Origin: JBPCNH01 sp051001455 | GTDB lineage: Bacteria > Actinomycetota > CADDZG01 > WHSQ01 | DNA: 33,019 nucleotides | NCBI GenBank assembly: GCA_051001455.1 | Contig: JBPCNH010000012.1 | Coordinates: forward strand, 1-33,019 | Direction of reading: 5' to 3' | In this document: positions 16,303 to 24,189 of the stretch, one piece after another | Numbering within the stretch: the stretch's first letter is position 1 | Layout: each line of letters begins with the position of its first letter | Translations under genes and position numbers: made by a program | The notes under the pieces: generated by a model | The model's input: the letters and a program-made list of their open reading frames with translations, nothing else | Told to the model about the DNA's origin: nothing | Databases searched by the model: none

Positions 16303-17081
16303 GAACCGGCTGGAAACTAGCGGCGGCGATCCTGGCTCTCGCGCTGATCGCGCCGTCGTGTTCCCCCTCCCCCCGCGTCTCGGAGATCGCTCAGGAAGAA
16401 GAAGAGCAGGCCGACGAAACCAAGGGCCAGAAGAAAGGCAACAACAAGGACGGCAAGGGGAACAAGAAGGGGCAGAAGAAGAAGTCCGGCCAGGATGATG
16501 GCGGCGACGGCAGCTCATCTTCCCAGTCAACCGGCGACACGCCCCAGGGCACTACTTCCATCGCGCCGGGGCTGCAACCACTAGGTCCCGGCGGCCCCGA
16601 GTACGCGCGCAAGAGTGCCCGGTATGAGGAACCCCGGCCGGACGGCAAGAAAGAAGGCATCACGCCCGACTACGCCGAGATCATCGCCCTCGACATCCAA
16701 GGTCTCGGTGAGGACGTGCGCATCACGTTCGAGTTCGCAGGGAACGTGCCTCAGAAGCTGCCTACCCCCGACACGTACATGGTCATCGGGTTCGGGATCT
16801 CGGGAACGAGGAAGGGTGACCAGGGCTACGCGCTGGGGGCGCAGGGGAGCAACAAGGGATGGACGGCCTATGCCGGCTCGAAGAGCGAGACCCAGGGCTT
16901 CCCGGGGACCTTGCTGATCAAGGGGAACAAGATCGAGATGACGATCCCATGGTCGTTCATCGAGGGCCCGCGGCCCTTCGAGTGGCAAGGCAGCACGAGC
17001 TGGTTCCAGAACATCGGCGGCACCACCAGCTATCTCTTCGACATGATCCCCAACGAAGGCGCCGGCCGCTTCCCTAACTAA
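16299..17081 (+). CDS. Putative secreted lipoprotein with low-complexity linker
   Basis: 260 residues. A signal peptide ends in ALIAPSC, with Cys21 as the probable lipidation site, although Pro at -2 makes the lipobox imperfect. Residues about 30-85 are very Lys/Gly/Glu/Ser-rich and probably disordered. Residues about 110-260 form a compact beta-rich domain (ALDIQGLGEDVRITFEF, TYMVIGFGISG, KIEMTIPWSFI, YLFDMIPNEG) whose pattern recalls DOMON/CBM9-like beta sandwiches. I cannot confirm that. It is coupled to the 55-residue membrane protein and is convergent with the mutase gene, with interlocked stops. Confidence 0.7.
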   Translation: MRTGWKLAAAILALALIAPSCSPSPRVSEIAQEEEEQADETKGQKKGNNKDGKGNKKGQKKKSGQDDGGDGSSSSQSTGDTPQGTTSIAPGLQPLGPGGPEYARKSARYEEPRPDGKKEGITPDYAEIIALDIQGLGEDVRITFEFAGNVPQKLPTPDTYMVIGFGISGTRKGDQGYALGAQGSNKGWTAYAGSKSETQGFPGTLLIKGNKIEMTIPWSFIEGPRPFEWQGSTSWFQNIGGTTSYLFDMIPNEGAGRFPN

Positions 17082-18730
17082 AACATGGGGGGCTCGGTGT
17101 AGCCGCCCCACTCCTCCCTCAGAGACTCGACCATCTCGCCGAGCGTGACGTACGCCTTAGCGGCTTCGACCAGCACCGGCACCGAGTTCTGGCCGTCGTC
17201 GCGGGCCATCTCCTTGAGCGCGACCATCGCGTCCTCCGCGCGTTTCGCGTCCCTGTTGGCGCGGACCTCGGCCAGGGACTTCTTCTGCCGCTCCTCGGTC
17301 TCCATCCCGATCTGAAGCACCTCGGGAGACCTTTGGGTGGTCTTGGTGAAGCGATTGACGCCGACGATCACCTTCTTACCCTGTTCGAGCAGACGTTGGT
17401 AGTGGAACGCCGCATCGGCGAGCTCTTTCTGGAAGTAGCCCTCCTCGATGCCGGCAAGCATCCCCTGCAGGATGGAGCCTTCGCCCATCTCGTCGATCTT
17501 GGCGAAATACGCCTCGGCTTCCGCCTCGATCTTGTCGGTCAGCTCCTCGATGAACCAAGAGCCGCCGAGCGGATCGATGACGTTCGTTACGCCGGTCTCG
17601 TACCCGATGATCTGCTGGGTGCGGAGTGCGATCTCGACCGACTCATCGGTAGGAAGCGCGAGGACCTCGTCGAGAGAGTTCGTGTGCAGCGACTGTGTCC
17701 CGCCCAGGACCGCGGCCAGTGCTTCGGTCGCGGTGCGGACCACGTTGTTGTAGGGCTGCTGGGCAGTGAGGGAACATCCCGCGGTCTGGGTGTGGAACTT
17801 GAGCATCATCGATCGCTCACTCTTGGCCCCATAGCGGTCCTTCATCCAACGCGCCCAGATGCGGCGCGCCGCCCGGAACTTGGCGATCTCCTCGAAGAAA
17901 TCGATGTGTGAGTTGAAGAAGAACGACAATCTCGGAGCGACGTCGTCGATGTCCATCCCCCGGTTGACGCCCAGCTCCGCATGAGCGAAACCCGAAGCCA
18001 CGGTGAAGGCAAGCTCCTGAGCCGCCGTGGAGCCGGCTTCGCGGATGTGATAGCCGGAGATCGACAGGGGGTAGTACTTCGGGACGCTCTCGAGACAGAA
18101 CTCCATCATGTCAGCCGTGAGCCGAAGATGTGGCTCCGGTGGGAATAGCCACTCCTTCTGGGCGATGTACTCCTTCAAGATGTCGGTCTGGCAGGTGCCG
18201 CCGAGCTTGGAGACATCGGCCCCTTGCTTCTCGGCCGCCGCGACGTACATCGCGAAGATCATGGGGGCGGGACCCGAGATCGTCATAGAGGTCGTTAGTG
18301 CCTCTAGGTCGAGCCCTTCGAACAACGCCTCCATATCGGCGAGGGAGTCGATCGCCACGCCGCAGCGCCCGACCTCACCGGAAGAATGCGGGTCGTCGGA
18401 ATCACGGCCCATGAGCGTGGGCATATCGAACGCCACCGACAGGCCGGTCTGACCCTGATCCATGAGGAAGTGATAGCGAGCGTTCGTCTCTTCGGCCGTC
18501 CCGAAACCGGCGAACTGCCGCATGGTCCAGAGTCGCCCGCGGTACCCGGACGGATAGATGCCCCGGGTGTACGGATAGGAACCGGGATAGCCGATGTCCT
18601 CAGCAACGCCGTCTTCCGGCGCATACAGGGGGTCGAGCTCCACGCTCGACAGCGTGTCGAAATCGACGTCCTCACGGAAACGCTGCGACTCGTACCGCTC
18701 GCGCCACTGATCCTTCCGATCTTCGCCCAT
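17078..18730 (-). CDS. Acyl-CoA mutase large subunit, isobutyryl-CoA mutase-like
   Basis: A 550-residue B12-dependent mutase large subunit: the TIM-barrel substrate domain without the C-terminal cobalamin domain. It has WTMRQFAGFGTAEETN, GTCQTDILKEY, SISGYHIREAGSTAAQE (catalytic His228) and HTQTAGCSLTAQQPYNNVVR. Relative to Propionibacterium methylmalonyl-CoA mutase (Tyr89, Arg207, His244), the equivalents at a constant offset of 16 are Phe73, Gln191 and His228. Phe/Gln is the isobutyryl-CoA mutase pair and Tyr/Arg the methylmalonyl pair, so automatic annotation as methylmalonyl-CoA mutase is probably wrong. The small B12 subunit is not in the window. meaB lies 42 bases upstream in the same unit. 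Confidence 0.9.
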   Translation of the reverse strand: MGEDRKDQWRERYESQRFREDVDFDTLSSVELDPLYAPEDGVAEDIGYPGSYPYTRGIYPSGYRGRLWTMRQFAGFGTAEETNARYHFLMDQGQTGLSVAFDMPTLMGRDSDDPHSSGEVGRCGVAIDSLADMEALFEGLDLEALTTSMTISGPAPMIFAMYVAAAEKQGADVSKLGGTCQTDILKEYIAQKEWLFPPEPHLRLTADMMEFCLESVPKYYPLSISGYHIREAGSTAAQELAFTVASGFAHAELGVNRGMDIDDVAPRLSFFFNSHIDFFEEIAKFRAARRIWARWMKDRYGAKSERSMMLKFHTQTAGCSLTAQQPYNNVVRTATEALAAVLGGTQSLHTNSLDEVLALPTDESVEIALRTQQIIGYETGVTNVIDPLGGSWFIEELTDKIEAEAEAYFAKIDEMGEGSILQGMLAGIEEGYFQKELADAAFHYQRLLEQGKKVIVGVNRFTKTTQRSPEVLQIGMETEERQKKSLAEVRANRDAKRAEDAMVALKEMARDDGQNSVPVLVEAAKAYVTLGEMVESLREEWGGYTEPPMF

Positions 18731-18772
18731 GACAGGAAGTTTACCGGCTGGAGGAGGCTTTCCGATTGCCCC

Positions 18773-19702
18773 TTAGAGGGAGGCGATCAGGCGATCGGCA
18801 GCTGCGTAAGGGTCGATGCGGCGCGCCACGACCTCTGCGGTCAACGCCTCGAGTGATCCCTTCGCTTCCGTCTCGATACGTTGCCGGTATCTCTCGGCGA
18901 CTATCTCTTTGATCTCGCGCTCGATACGGCGGCGGCGGCGCTCCTCGAGGAGACCGTTCTCCTCCTGGTAAGCACGATGCTTCTCTACGGCCGCCCACAA
19001 CTCGGTGATGCCCTGGCTCTTTACGGCCACCGTCTCCACGATCGGCGGCTTCCACGGTGCCTCCGACATGGCGATCATGTTCTTCAGCTCGCGAACGGTG
19101 TCCTTCGTTCCCGAACGATCCGCCTTGTTCACGACATAGATATCGGCGATCTCCAAGAGGCCGGCCTTGGCGGCTTGCACCGCGTCACCCCAGCCGGGAT
19201 TCAAGACCACCAAGGTCGTATCGCACGCGTCGGTGATCTCGACCTCGGCTTGACCGACCCCCACCGTCTCGATGATGACGAGGTCACAACCCGAGGCATC
19301 GAGAACCCGAACGGCTTCTGGAGCCGCAAGGGCAAGCCCACCGAGATGACCGCGAGTGGCCATCGAACGGATGAAAACCTTGTCGTCGGTGGCATGACCC
19401 TGCATGCGCACCCTGTCTCCAAGCAACGCGCCCCCGGAGAACGGGCTCGACGGATCGACGGCAAGGACACCGACCCTCAAGTCATGGGAGCGGCCCTCGG
19501 CAACGAGACGATCCGTCAGCGACGACTTGCCGGCACCCGGCGCGCCGGTGATGCCGATCGAGTAGGCCGAGCCGGTATGGGGGTAGAGCTCCTTCATCGC
19601 CGCGCCTAGATCTTCACCTCCACCCTCGACGAGGGAGATGAGGCGTGCGATGCCTCGACGCTCGCCCTTCAGGGCGCGCTCGATAACGGTTTGTAGATCC
19701 AA
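18773..19702 (-). CDS. meaB: MeaB/ArgK-type GTPase, mutase chaperone
   Basis: A 309-residue G3E P-loop GTPase that loads and protects the adenosylcobalamin of acyl-CoA mutases. Features are Walker A GAPGAGKSS (53-61), VLAVDPSSPFSGGALLGDRVRM, ETVGVGQAEVEI and the base-specificity motif NKAD. A C-terminal basic helix (EERRRRRIEREIKEI) leads to the dimerisation region. The start is TTG at 19702, weakly supported by GAGG about ten bases upstream. The position directly before the mutase gene shows its partner. Confidence 0.95.
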   Translation of the reverse strand: MDLQTVIERALKGERRGIARLISLVEGGGEDLGAAMKELYPHTGSAYSIGITGAPGAGKSSLTDRLVAEGRSHDLRVGVLAVDPSSPFSGGALLGDRVRMQGHATDDKVFIRSMATRGHLGGLALAAPEAVRVLDASGCDLVIIETVGVGQAEVEITDACDTTLVVLNPGWGDAVQAAKAGLLEIADIYVVNKADRSGTKDTVRELKNMIAMSEAPWKPPIVETVAVKSQGITELWAAVEKHRAYQEENGLLEERRRRRIEREIKEIVAERYRQRIETEAKGSLEALTAEVVARRIDPYAAADRLIASL

Positions 19703-19707
19703 GTAAG

Positions 19708-19950
19708 TCAGGCCTCGATCGCGACAACCTCGGTGATACCGGGTACGCGCTCCTTCAGGATCCGCTCGACGCCGGCCTTGAGCGTCACGGGGGTGAGGGG
19801 ACAGGTCTCACACGTTCCGAACAGCTTGACCGTGACGCGGCCGCCTTGAACACCTTCAAGCCTGATGTCCCCGCCGTCCGCCTGGATCGCAGGACGTATC
19901 AGCTCGAGCGCCTCTCTAACCTTCGCTTCTACCCCTCCGCCCTGGACCAT
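19708..19950 (-). CDS. NifU C-terminal-domain (Nfu) Fe-S carrier protein
   Basis: 80 residues consisting of only the Nfu domain. It has VREALELIRPAIQADGGDIRLEGV followed by the cluster-binding GTCETCPLTPVTLKAGVE with the CxxC pair Cys47 and Cys50. Such proteins bind a [4Fe-4S] cluster as dimers and deliver it to target enzymes. The ATG at 19950 is the only in-frame choice, with weak upstream support. It lies 40 bases after murA and five before meaB, so it is probably co-transcribed with them. Confidence 0.93.
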   Translation of the reverse strand: MVQGGGVEAKVREALELIRPAIQADGGDIRLEGVQGGRVTVKLFGTCETCPLTPVTLKAGVERILKERVPGITEVVAIEA

Positions 19951-19990
19951 CCATCCATCGTAACTTCGACGCGGCAGAAAGCTGGAGGGC

Positions 19991-21244
19991 TCAGTGGCTG
20001 ACCATCCGCACGTCTGCCCCCAGGCCTCTTAGTTTCTGTTCGAAATCCTCATAGCCGCGCTCGATATGGGAAACGTCGAAGACCTCGCTCGTGCCGTCGG
20101 CGCAGATGCCACCCAAGACCAGGGCAGCGCCAGCCCTGATATCCGGTGCCCTGACCGGCGCGGCCGAGAGCCGCTCCACGCCCCTGATAACAGCGTGATG
20201 ACCCTCGACCTTAATCTGGGACCCCATCCGGTTGAGCTCGTCCACGAAGAGGAACCTCGCCTCGAAAACGTTCTCGGTAAGGATCGACGGCCCGTCCGCG
20301 TGCGCGAGCAAGACCATCATCGGGGGCTGCAGGTCGGTCGGGAATCCGGGATACGGCAGGGTTACGAGATCCAGGGTGGACGGCCGGCGGGTCATCGAAA
20401 CCCTCACCTCGTCGGTCCCCCGTTTGACCTCCGCACCAGTGTCTTCGAGTTTCTGCAGCGGCAGCTCTAGGAGACGGGGATCGCAGTCGAGCAATCGGAC
20501 GTCTCCCTGAGTAGCCACCGCGGCGATGGCGTAGGTACCGGCTTCGATACGGTCGGCGATGATCGTGTGGCTCGCCGGCGATAGCTCCGGTACGCCGTCG
20601 ATCTCGATCGTAGGCGTCCCTTCTCCGTTTATCTCGGCACCGCAGGACCTTAGGAAGCGCGCCAGATCTTGTATCTCGGGCTCTCGCGCCGCGTTCTCGA
20701 CTACCGTTCGCCCCTCCGCCGTAACGGCAGCCATCAGCAGGTTCTCGGTAGCCCCCACCGAAGGGAACTCGAGCAGCACGCGCGTTCCACGCAGACGCTC
20801 GACCGCCCCTTCCACGTAACCGTGCTCCGACCGGAAGGTCGCGCCCATCCGCTCGAGACCTCGCAGGTGCAGATCTATAGGACGTGACCCGATCGCGTCG
20901 CCCCCCGGCATAGCGACGCGCGCCTTGCCCAGCCTCGCAAGGAGAGGTCCGAGGACCTGGATCGAAGCTCTCATCTTCGAGACCAACTCGTATGGCGCTT
21001 CCTCGGAAAGCTCTCCCGAGGCATCGATCAGCATGGTGTTGCCTTCGAGCTGAACCGTGGCGCCCAATCGAGTCAGGACGTCGGCCATCAAGTGGACATC
21101 TGTGATGTTCGGGACCCGCTGCAGGGTGACCTCGCCGGGAACCATCAACGAGGCCGCCATGATCTTCAGAACGGAGTTCTTCGCCCCGCTGATGGGGACG
21201 TCGCCTTCGAGCCTGGAAGGGCCGCTGACCAGATAAGAATCCAT
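19991..21244 (-). CDS. murA: UDP-GlcNAc 1-carboxyvinyltransferase MurA with Asp in place of catalytic Cys
   Basis: A 417-residue EPSP-synthase-fold enzyme for the first committed step of peptidoglycan synthesis. It has the family opening GAKNSVLKIMAASLM, the hinge region and VTLPYPGFPTDLQPPMM. The mobile loop reads AMPGGDAIGSRPIDLH, so the residue equivalent to the catalytic Cys115 of E. coli is Asp116 (GAC at 20899-20897). This natural Cys-to-Asp change is known from Mycobacterium tuberculosis and Chlamydia, where the enzyme works but cannot be alkylated by fosfomycin. The ATG at 21244 gives the normal N-terminus. Confidence 0.97.
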   Translation of the reverse strand: MDSYLVSGPSRLEGDVPISGAKNSVLKIMAASLMVPGEVTLQRVPNITDVHLMADVLTRLGATVQLEGNTMLIDASGELSEEAPYELVSKMRASIQVLGPLLARLGKARVAMPGGDAIGSRPIDLHLRGLERMGATFRSEHGYVEGAVERLRGTRVLLEFPSVGATENLLMAAVTAEGRTVVENAAREPEIQDLARFLRSCGAEINGEGTPTIEIDGVPELSPASHTIIADRIEAGTYAIAAVATQGDVRLLDCDPRLLELPLQKLEDTGAEVKRGTDEVRVSMTRRPSTLDLVTLPYPGFPTDLQPPMMVLLAHADGPSILTENVFEARFLFVDELNRMGSQIKVEGHHAVIRGVERLSAAPVRAPDIRAGAALVLGGICADGTSEVFDVSHIERGYEDFEQKLRGLGADVRMVSH

Positions 21245-21291
21245 GTTCGAGAGCCTATCGGCGGGGGCGGCTCAGACGTCCGGAGTGGGTC

Positions 21292-21313
21292 GGGGGCGGC
21301 TGGCGCCGCCCCC
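21292..21313 (-). terminator. GC-rich stem-loop after the H1-like gene
   Basis: GGGGGCGGC-TGGC-GCCGCCCCC is a perfect 9-bp stem with a four-base loop, 25 bases after the stop of the H1-like gene and before murA. Neither strand has a U-tract after it. It may be a U-less actinobacterial terminator or an attenuating hairpin between the two genes. Confidence 0.5.
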
Positions 21314-21337
21314 TCGTATCCTCTGGTCCGATCGCGC

Positions 21338-22150
21338 CTAGCGCCTGCCCGTTGACTTCTTCCGGCCCGTTGACTTCTTCCGGCCGGTCGACTTGCGGGC
21401 GGTGGACTTCTTCCGGCCCGTTGACTTGCGGGCGGTGGACTTCTTCCGGCCCGTTGACTTACGGGCGGTGGACTTCTTCCTGCCGGTCGACTTCTTCCGG
21501 CCCGTTGACTTCTTCCGGCCGGTCGACTTGCGGGCGGTGGACTTCTTCCGGCCGGTCGGCTTCTTCCGGCCCGTTGACTTCTTCCTGCCGGTCGACTTCT
21601 TCCGTCCGGTCGACTTCTTCCGACCCGTTGACTTCTTCCGACCCGTGGACTTCTTCCTGCCGGTCGACTTGCGGGCGGTCGACTTCTTCCGGCCCGTTGA
21701 CTTACGGGCGGTGGACTTCTTCCGGCCGGTCGACTTGCGGGCCGTGGACTTCTTCCTGCCGGTCGACTTGCGGGCCGTGGACTTGCCCCGGCTCGTGGTC
21801 TTGCGGGCGGTCGACTTGGCCCTGCTCGTGGCTTTCTTAGCCGTCGTCTTCGCGCGGCGTGTGGTCTTACGAGCAGTACGACGGGCGCCCCGAGCCGTCT
21901 TCTTGGTAGCCGACGCGGTCTTCTTCGCGGCGGAGCGTGACCCGCCGGGAGTGCTGCGACCGGATGTAGGCGATCCGCCCTCGGGCGAGACCACGCTTGC
22001 ACCCGCTCCGGCTGCGGCTGCTACGACCTTTCGAACATCCGCCGACGTTCCCTGCGTGGAGCTGCTCGGTTGCGCGATATCGGCGGCACCCTCTGCCACA
22101 TCCGCGATCGCCTCCCGGGCTCTATCTACCAGTCCCTTGTCTTCTGCCAT
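21338..22150 (-). CDS. Lysine-rich histone-H1-like repeat protein
   Basis: 270 residues. The first 75 are mixed and Ala-rich, with one helix (LVDRAREAIADVAEGAADIAQ). The remainder is extremely basic, built first from AKKTA/RAKTTAKK-type repeats and then from about 24 units of KSTGRK or KSTAR. It resembles histone H1 tails and the C-terminus of mycobacterial HupB, and should be a disordered nucleoid DNA- or RNA-binding protein. Ser/Thr residues between basic residues could be phosphorylated. I start at the ATG at 22150, which has GGGAGAGG upstream. An earlier in-frame TTG/ATG adds 16 basic residues without a better ribosome site. It is upstream of murA on the same strand, with a hairpin between. 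Confidence 0.8.
   Translation of the reverse strand: MAEDKGLVDRAREAIADVAEGAADIAQPSSSTQGTSADVRKVVAAAAGAGASVVSPEGGSPTSGRSTPGGSRSAAKKTASATKKTARGARRTARKTTRRAKTTAKKATSRAKSTARKTTSRGKSTARKSTGRKKSTARKSTGRKKSTARKSTGRKKSTARKSTGRKKSTGRKKSTGRKKSTGRKKSTGRKKSTGRKKPTGRKKSTARKSTGRKKSTGRKKSTGRKKSTARKSTGRKKSTARKSTGRKKSTARKSTGRKKSTGRKKSTGRR
21343..21790. repeat. Tandem 18/33-bp coding repeats of the H1-like gene
   Basis: On the plus strand the unit is GACTTCTTCCGGCCCGTT with variants. An 18-bp form encodes KKSTGR and a 33-bp form encodes KKSTAR-KSTGR. Copies are nearly identical at DNA level, so unit number could change by slippage or recombination, or be mis-assembled from short reads. The repeat lacks stop codons on the opposite strand, which produces a long false antisense frame. 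Confidence 0.85.
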
Positions 22151-22325
22151 CCTGCCTCTCCCCTTTCTTACAGCGAACATCGAGCGCTGTCCTAGCAAAG
22201 GTGTTGCAAAGGTACGGCCCTTTTCGCGTCCTCTGTTGTTTACCTATATATGCGCAATCGAAACAAACAAGAGACTTGCAAAGTATTGCTGTTTCGTAGG
22301 AGCGTGCAAATGGCAAGCTACCTGC
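22151..22325. promoter_or_regulatory. Divergent promoter region, AT-rich
   Basis: This 175-base gap separates the minus-strand H1-like gene from the plus-strand helical-protein gene. It is visibly more AT-rich (22230-22300) than its surroundings. A TTGCAA at 22276-22281 could be a -35 for the plus strand, and a TATATA stretch near 22243-22250 could serve the minus strand, but no pair with good spacing is convincing. GCAAAG occurs at 22196-22201, 22207-22212 and 22278-22283. Confidence 0.35.
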
Positions 22326-22826
22326 ATGGAACATCACCGCCTGCTGAGTATCTACCTGAATGACCATCTAGCACTCGCGACCGTCCTGATCGAGGTCGCT
22401 AGACGGTCACTGGACAACAACGATCGGGAGCCATTCCGGACGGCACTCGACGGGGTCCACACCTCAGCTCTCGAACAACGCGCCGCGCTCGTCAGCGTGA
22501 TGGACGAGTTGGGAGTGAGCAGGTCCGTGGCGAAAGTAAGGGCCGCGTGGGTGACCGAGAAGGCAGGCCGGCTGAAACTGAACGGCCGGATCAAGAGCTA
22601 CTCCCCGCTCAGCAGGGTGTTGGAATCGGAAGGCCTCCGTGCATCGCTCGAGCTTCAAAGAAGCTTGTGGGACACGCTTGGAAGATTGGCGGCCCGCGAC
22701 CCCAGGGTGGACCCGGACACTTGCAGCCGTATGTCACGATCCTGTTCGGACGGGATCCGGAACCTGGAGTCCACTCAGGAGTCTGCGGTCGCCAAGGCTT
22801 TCGAAACCCAGTCCTTCGAAACCTAG
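22326..22826 (+). CDS. Conserved hypothetical helical-bundle protein
   Basis: 166 residues, mostly amphipathic helix, with a pattern like a small ferritin-like four-helix bundle: LLSIYLNDHLALATVLIEVARRSL, ALEQRAALVSVMDELGVSRSVAKVRAAWVTEKAGRLKLNGRIKSYSPLSRVLESEGL, ASLELQRSLWDTL. I recall uncharacterised actinobacterial proteins with the same KAGRLKLNGR-x-YSPLSR core. No ferritin metal-ligand pattern is obvious. The last 40 residues are polar. The frame is open far upstream, but only as antisense of the H1-like repeats. The ATG at 22326 starts the homologous part, though without a clear ribosome site. Its stop is interlocked with that of the epimerase gene. Confidence 0.75.
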   Translation: MEHHRLLSIYLNDHLALATVLIEVARRSLDNNDREPFRTALDGVHTSALEQRAALVSVMDELGVSRSVAKVRAAWVTEKAGRLKLNGRIKSYSPLSRVLESEGLRASLELQRSLWDTLGRLAARDPRVDPDTCSRMSRSCSDGIRNLESTQESAVAKAFETQSFET

Positions 22827-23884
22827 GCCCCCTCCGGGACCCGAGCTCCTACCCCATCGCGCAGCTCTCGCCATCTACTCGGGGCGTCGGCATCGGGAAG
22901 GAGCGGCGGAGTCCCGATCCCGGCTCCGCTGCCGAACCCATCGAGCAGATCTCGTAGCGCGTCTCCCGATGTCCGAGCAGGTGTCCATCCCAGTTCCTCT
23001 CTCGCTCTCTTCCCATCCATGACCGGTGCGGCGAGGCCGAGGTCCAGCCATCCCGGTGGGGTGGGCTGGAGCCGCGCGCGCCACGTCAGGGCCGCCAGGC
23101 CGCGGAGGAGCCAGGCAGGAACGGGAACCGATCTACGGGCGTCTAATTCATCGACGAGGGTGGGGGCATCGAGTACAGGCGCGGAAGTGATGTTGAAGGC
23201 TCCTCGCACGCCGGTGAACAACGCCAGGGCATACGCCTCCGCCACGTCATCTGTATGCACCGCCTGGAACACGAGACGCTGCGCCCTAGGGATCACAGGG
23301 ACGCGCCGGCTGTTCAGCAAACGCGTGGGGACGAGGGGCCCGAGAAAGAGCCGTCTTATGCCGCTCGCCGCCTCCCTCTTGAAGATAAGTGCCGGACGCA
23401 AACGAACGACACGTAGCTCTGGATCGCCCTCCACTTCGTCGAGCAGGCGCTCGACCATCGCCTTGTGGCGCGAGTAGAAGCTCTGGGGGACCCCGCCCGT
23501 CGGCCACTGCTCGGACACGGCCCGATCCTTCGGTCCGGGTGAATACGCACCGACCGAGGACGCATGAACCAGTGTTCGCACACCTGTTGAAGCGGCTGCT
23601 TGGAACACTCGACGCGAGCCCTCGACGTTGATCCGTGTCATGACGTCGAGATCGTGAGATGGCTGGATCACCCACGCCAGATGAACGACCGCATCAGCTC
23701 CCTCGAAGAGTCCCTGGAGATCCGCGCTCACTACGTCGGCGGCGGCCCACCGGACCTTGGGAAGCTCTAGCGAAGCTTGACGGCGAGCGATACCGAGGAT
23801 CGAATCGACACGCTCATCCTCGGACAAGCGTTTGACGAGACTGGTTCCGACGTTCCCGGTGGCGCCGGTTATGACAACGCGCAT
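22823..23884 (-). CDS. NAD-dependent epimerase/dehydratase (extended SDR)
   Basis: A 353-residue Rossmann-fold oxidoreductase or epimerase. It has the nucleotide motif GATGNVG (7-13), the strand DAVVHLAWVIQPS, the LVHASSVGAYSPG motif with the active-site Ser, and the catalytic Tyr137/Lys141 pair in YSRHK. The C-terminal domain includes VHTDDVAEAYALAL, and DLGLAAPVMDGKRAREELGW is typical of nucleotide-sugar or related SDR epimerases. The substrate is unknown. No sugar-biosynthesis genes lie nearby. The ATG is at 23884. Confidence 0.88.
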   Translation of the reverse strand: MRVVITGATGNVGTSLVKRLSEDERVDSILGIARRQASLELPKVRWAAADVVSADLQGLFEGADAVVHLAWVIQPSHDLDVMTRINVEGSRRVFQAAASTGVRTLVHASSVGAYSPGPKDRAVSEQWPTGGVPQSFYSRHKAMVERLLDEVEGDPELRVVRLRPALIFKREAASGIRRLFLGPLVPTRLLNSRRVPVIPRAQRLVFQAVHTDDVAEAYALALFTGVRGAFNITSAPVLDAPTLVDELDARRSVPVPAWLLRGLAALTWRARLQPTPPGWLDLGLAAPVMDGKRAREELGWTPARTSGDALRDLLDGFGSGAGIGTPPLLPDADAPSRWRELRDGVGARVPEGA

Positions 23885-23944
23885 CCCTTATCGCTACCCA
23901 CGAGGATGCACTCCTAAAGAAACGTGTTCCCGCCGAGGATGTCC

Positions 23945-24166
23945 CTAGAATCCGGATCCCGGGTCGACATCCAGTCTGGCCTCGATCAGCCACAGGTTGC
24001 GTCTCACGCACTCGGGACACAGGGCGATCGTTCGTCGATTCGCGTCGGGCATCTCCTGCCAGCCCATGGGAGCGCCGCCGTGCCGGCGCGTTGCGCTGAT
24101 CCCACATGACGAGCAGAACACACGATTACGGAGGTCCGCCTTGCCCCCCGACTTGTCTTCGGTCAC
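23945..24166 (-). CDS. Small zinc-ribbon protein
   Basis: 73 residues with two CxxC pairs, CSSCG near residue 18 and CPECV near residue 50, separated by about 30 residues, as in zinc ribbons. GTG at 24166 has a strong GGGGGAG site upstream, which supports translation. The frame MTEDKSGGKADLRNRVFC leads directly into the first cysteine pair. It lies after the atp operon on the same strand, with a hairpin between. Binding partner and role are unknown. Confidence 0.7.
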   Translation of the reverse strand: MTEDKSGGKADLRNRVFCSSCGISATRRHGGAPMGWQEMPDANRRTIALCPECVRRNLWLIEARLDVDPGSGF

Positions 24167-24189
24167 CGAAGTCTCCCCCGTTCGCGGCA

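Noticed and set aside
21393..22325. Long plus-strand frame opposite the H1-like gene, running into the helical-protein gene
   Set aside because: It is antisense of the tandem repeats, which simply lack stop codons on that strand (VDFFRPVDLRA units). Only the part from the ATG at 22326 looks like a protein.
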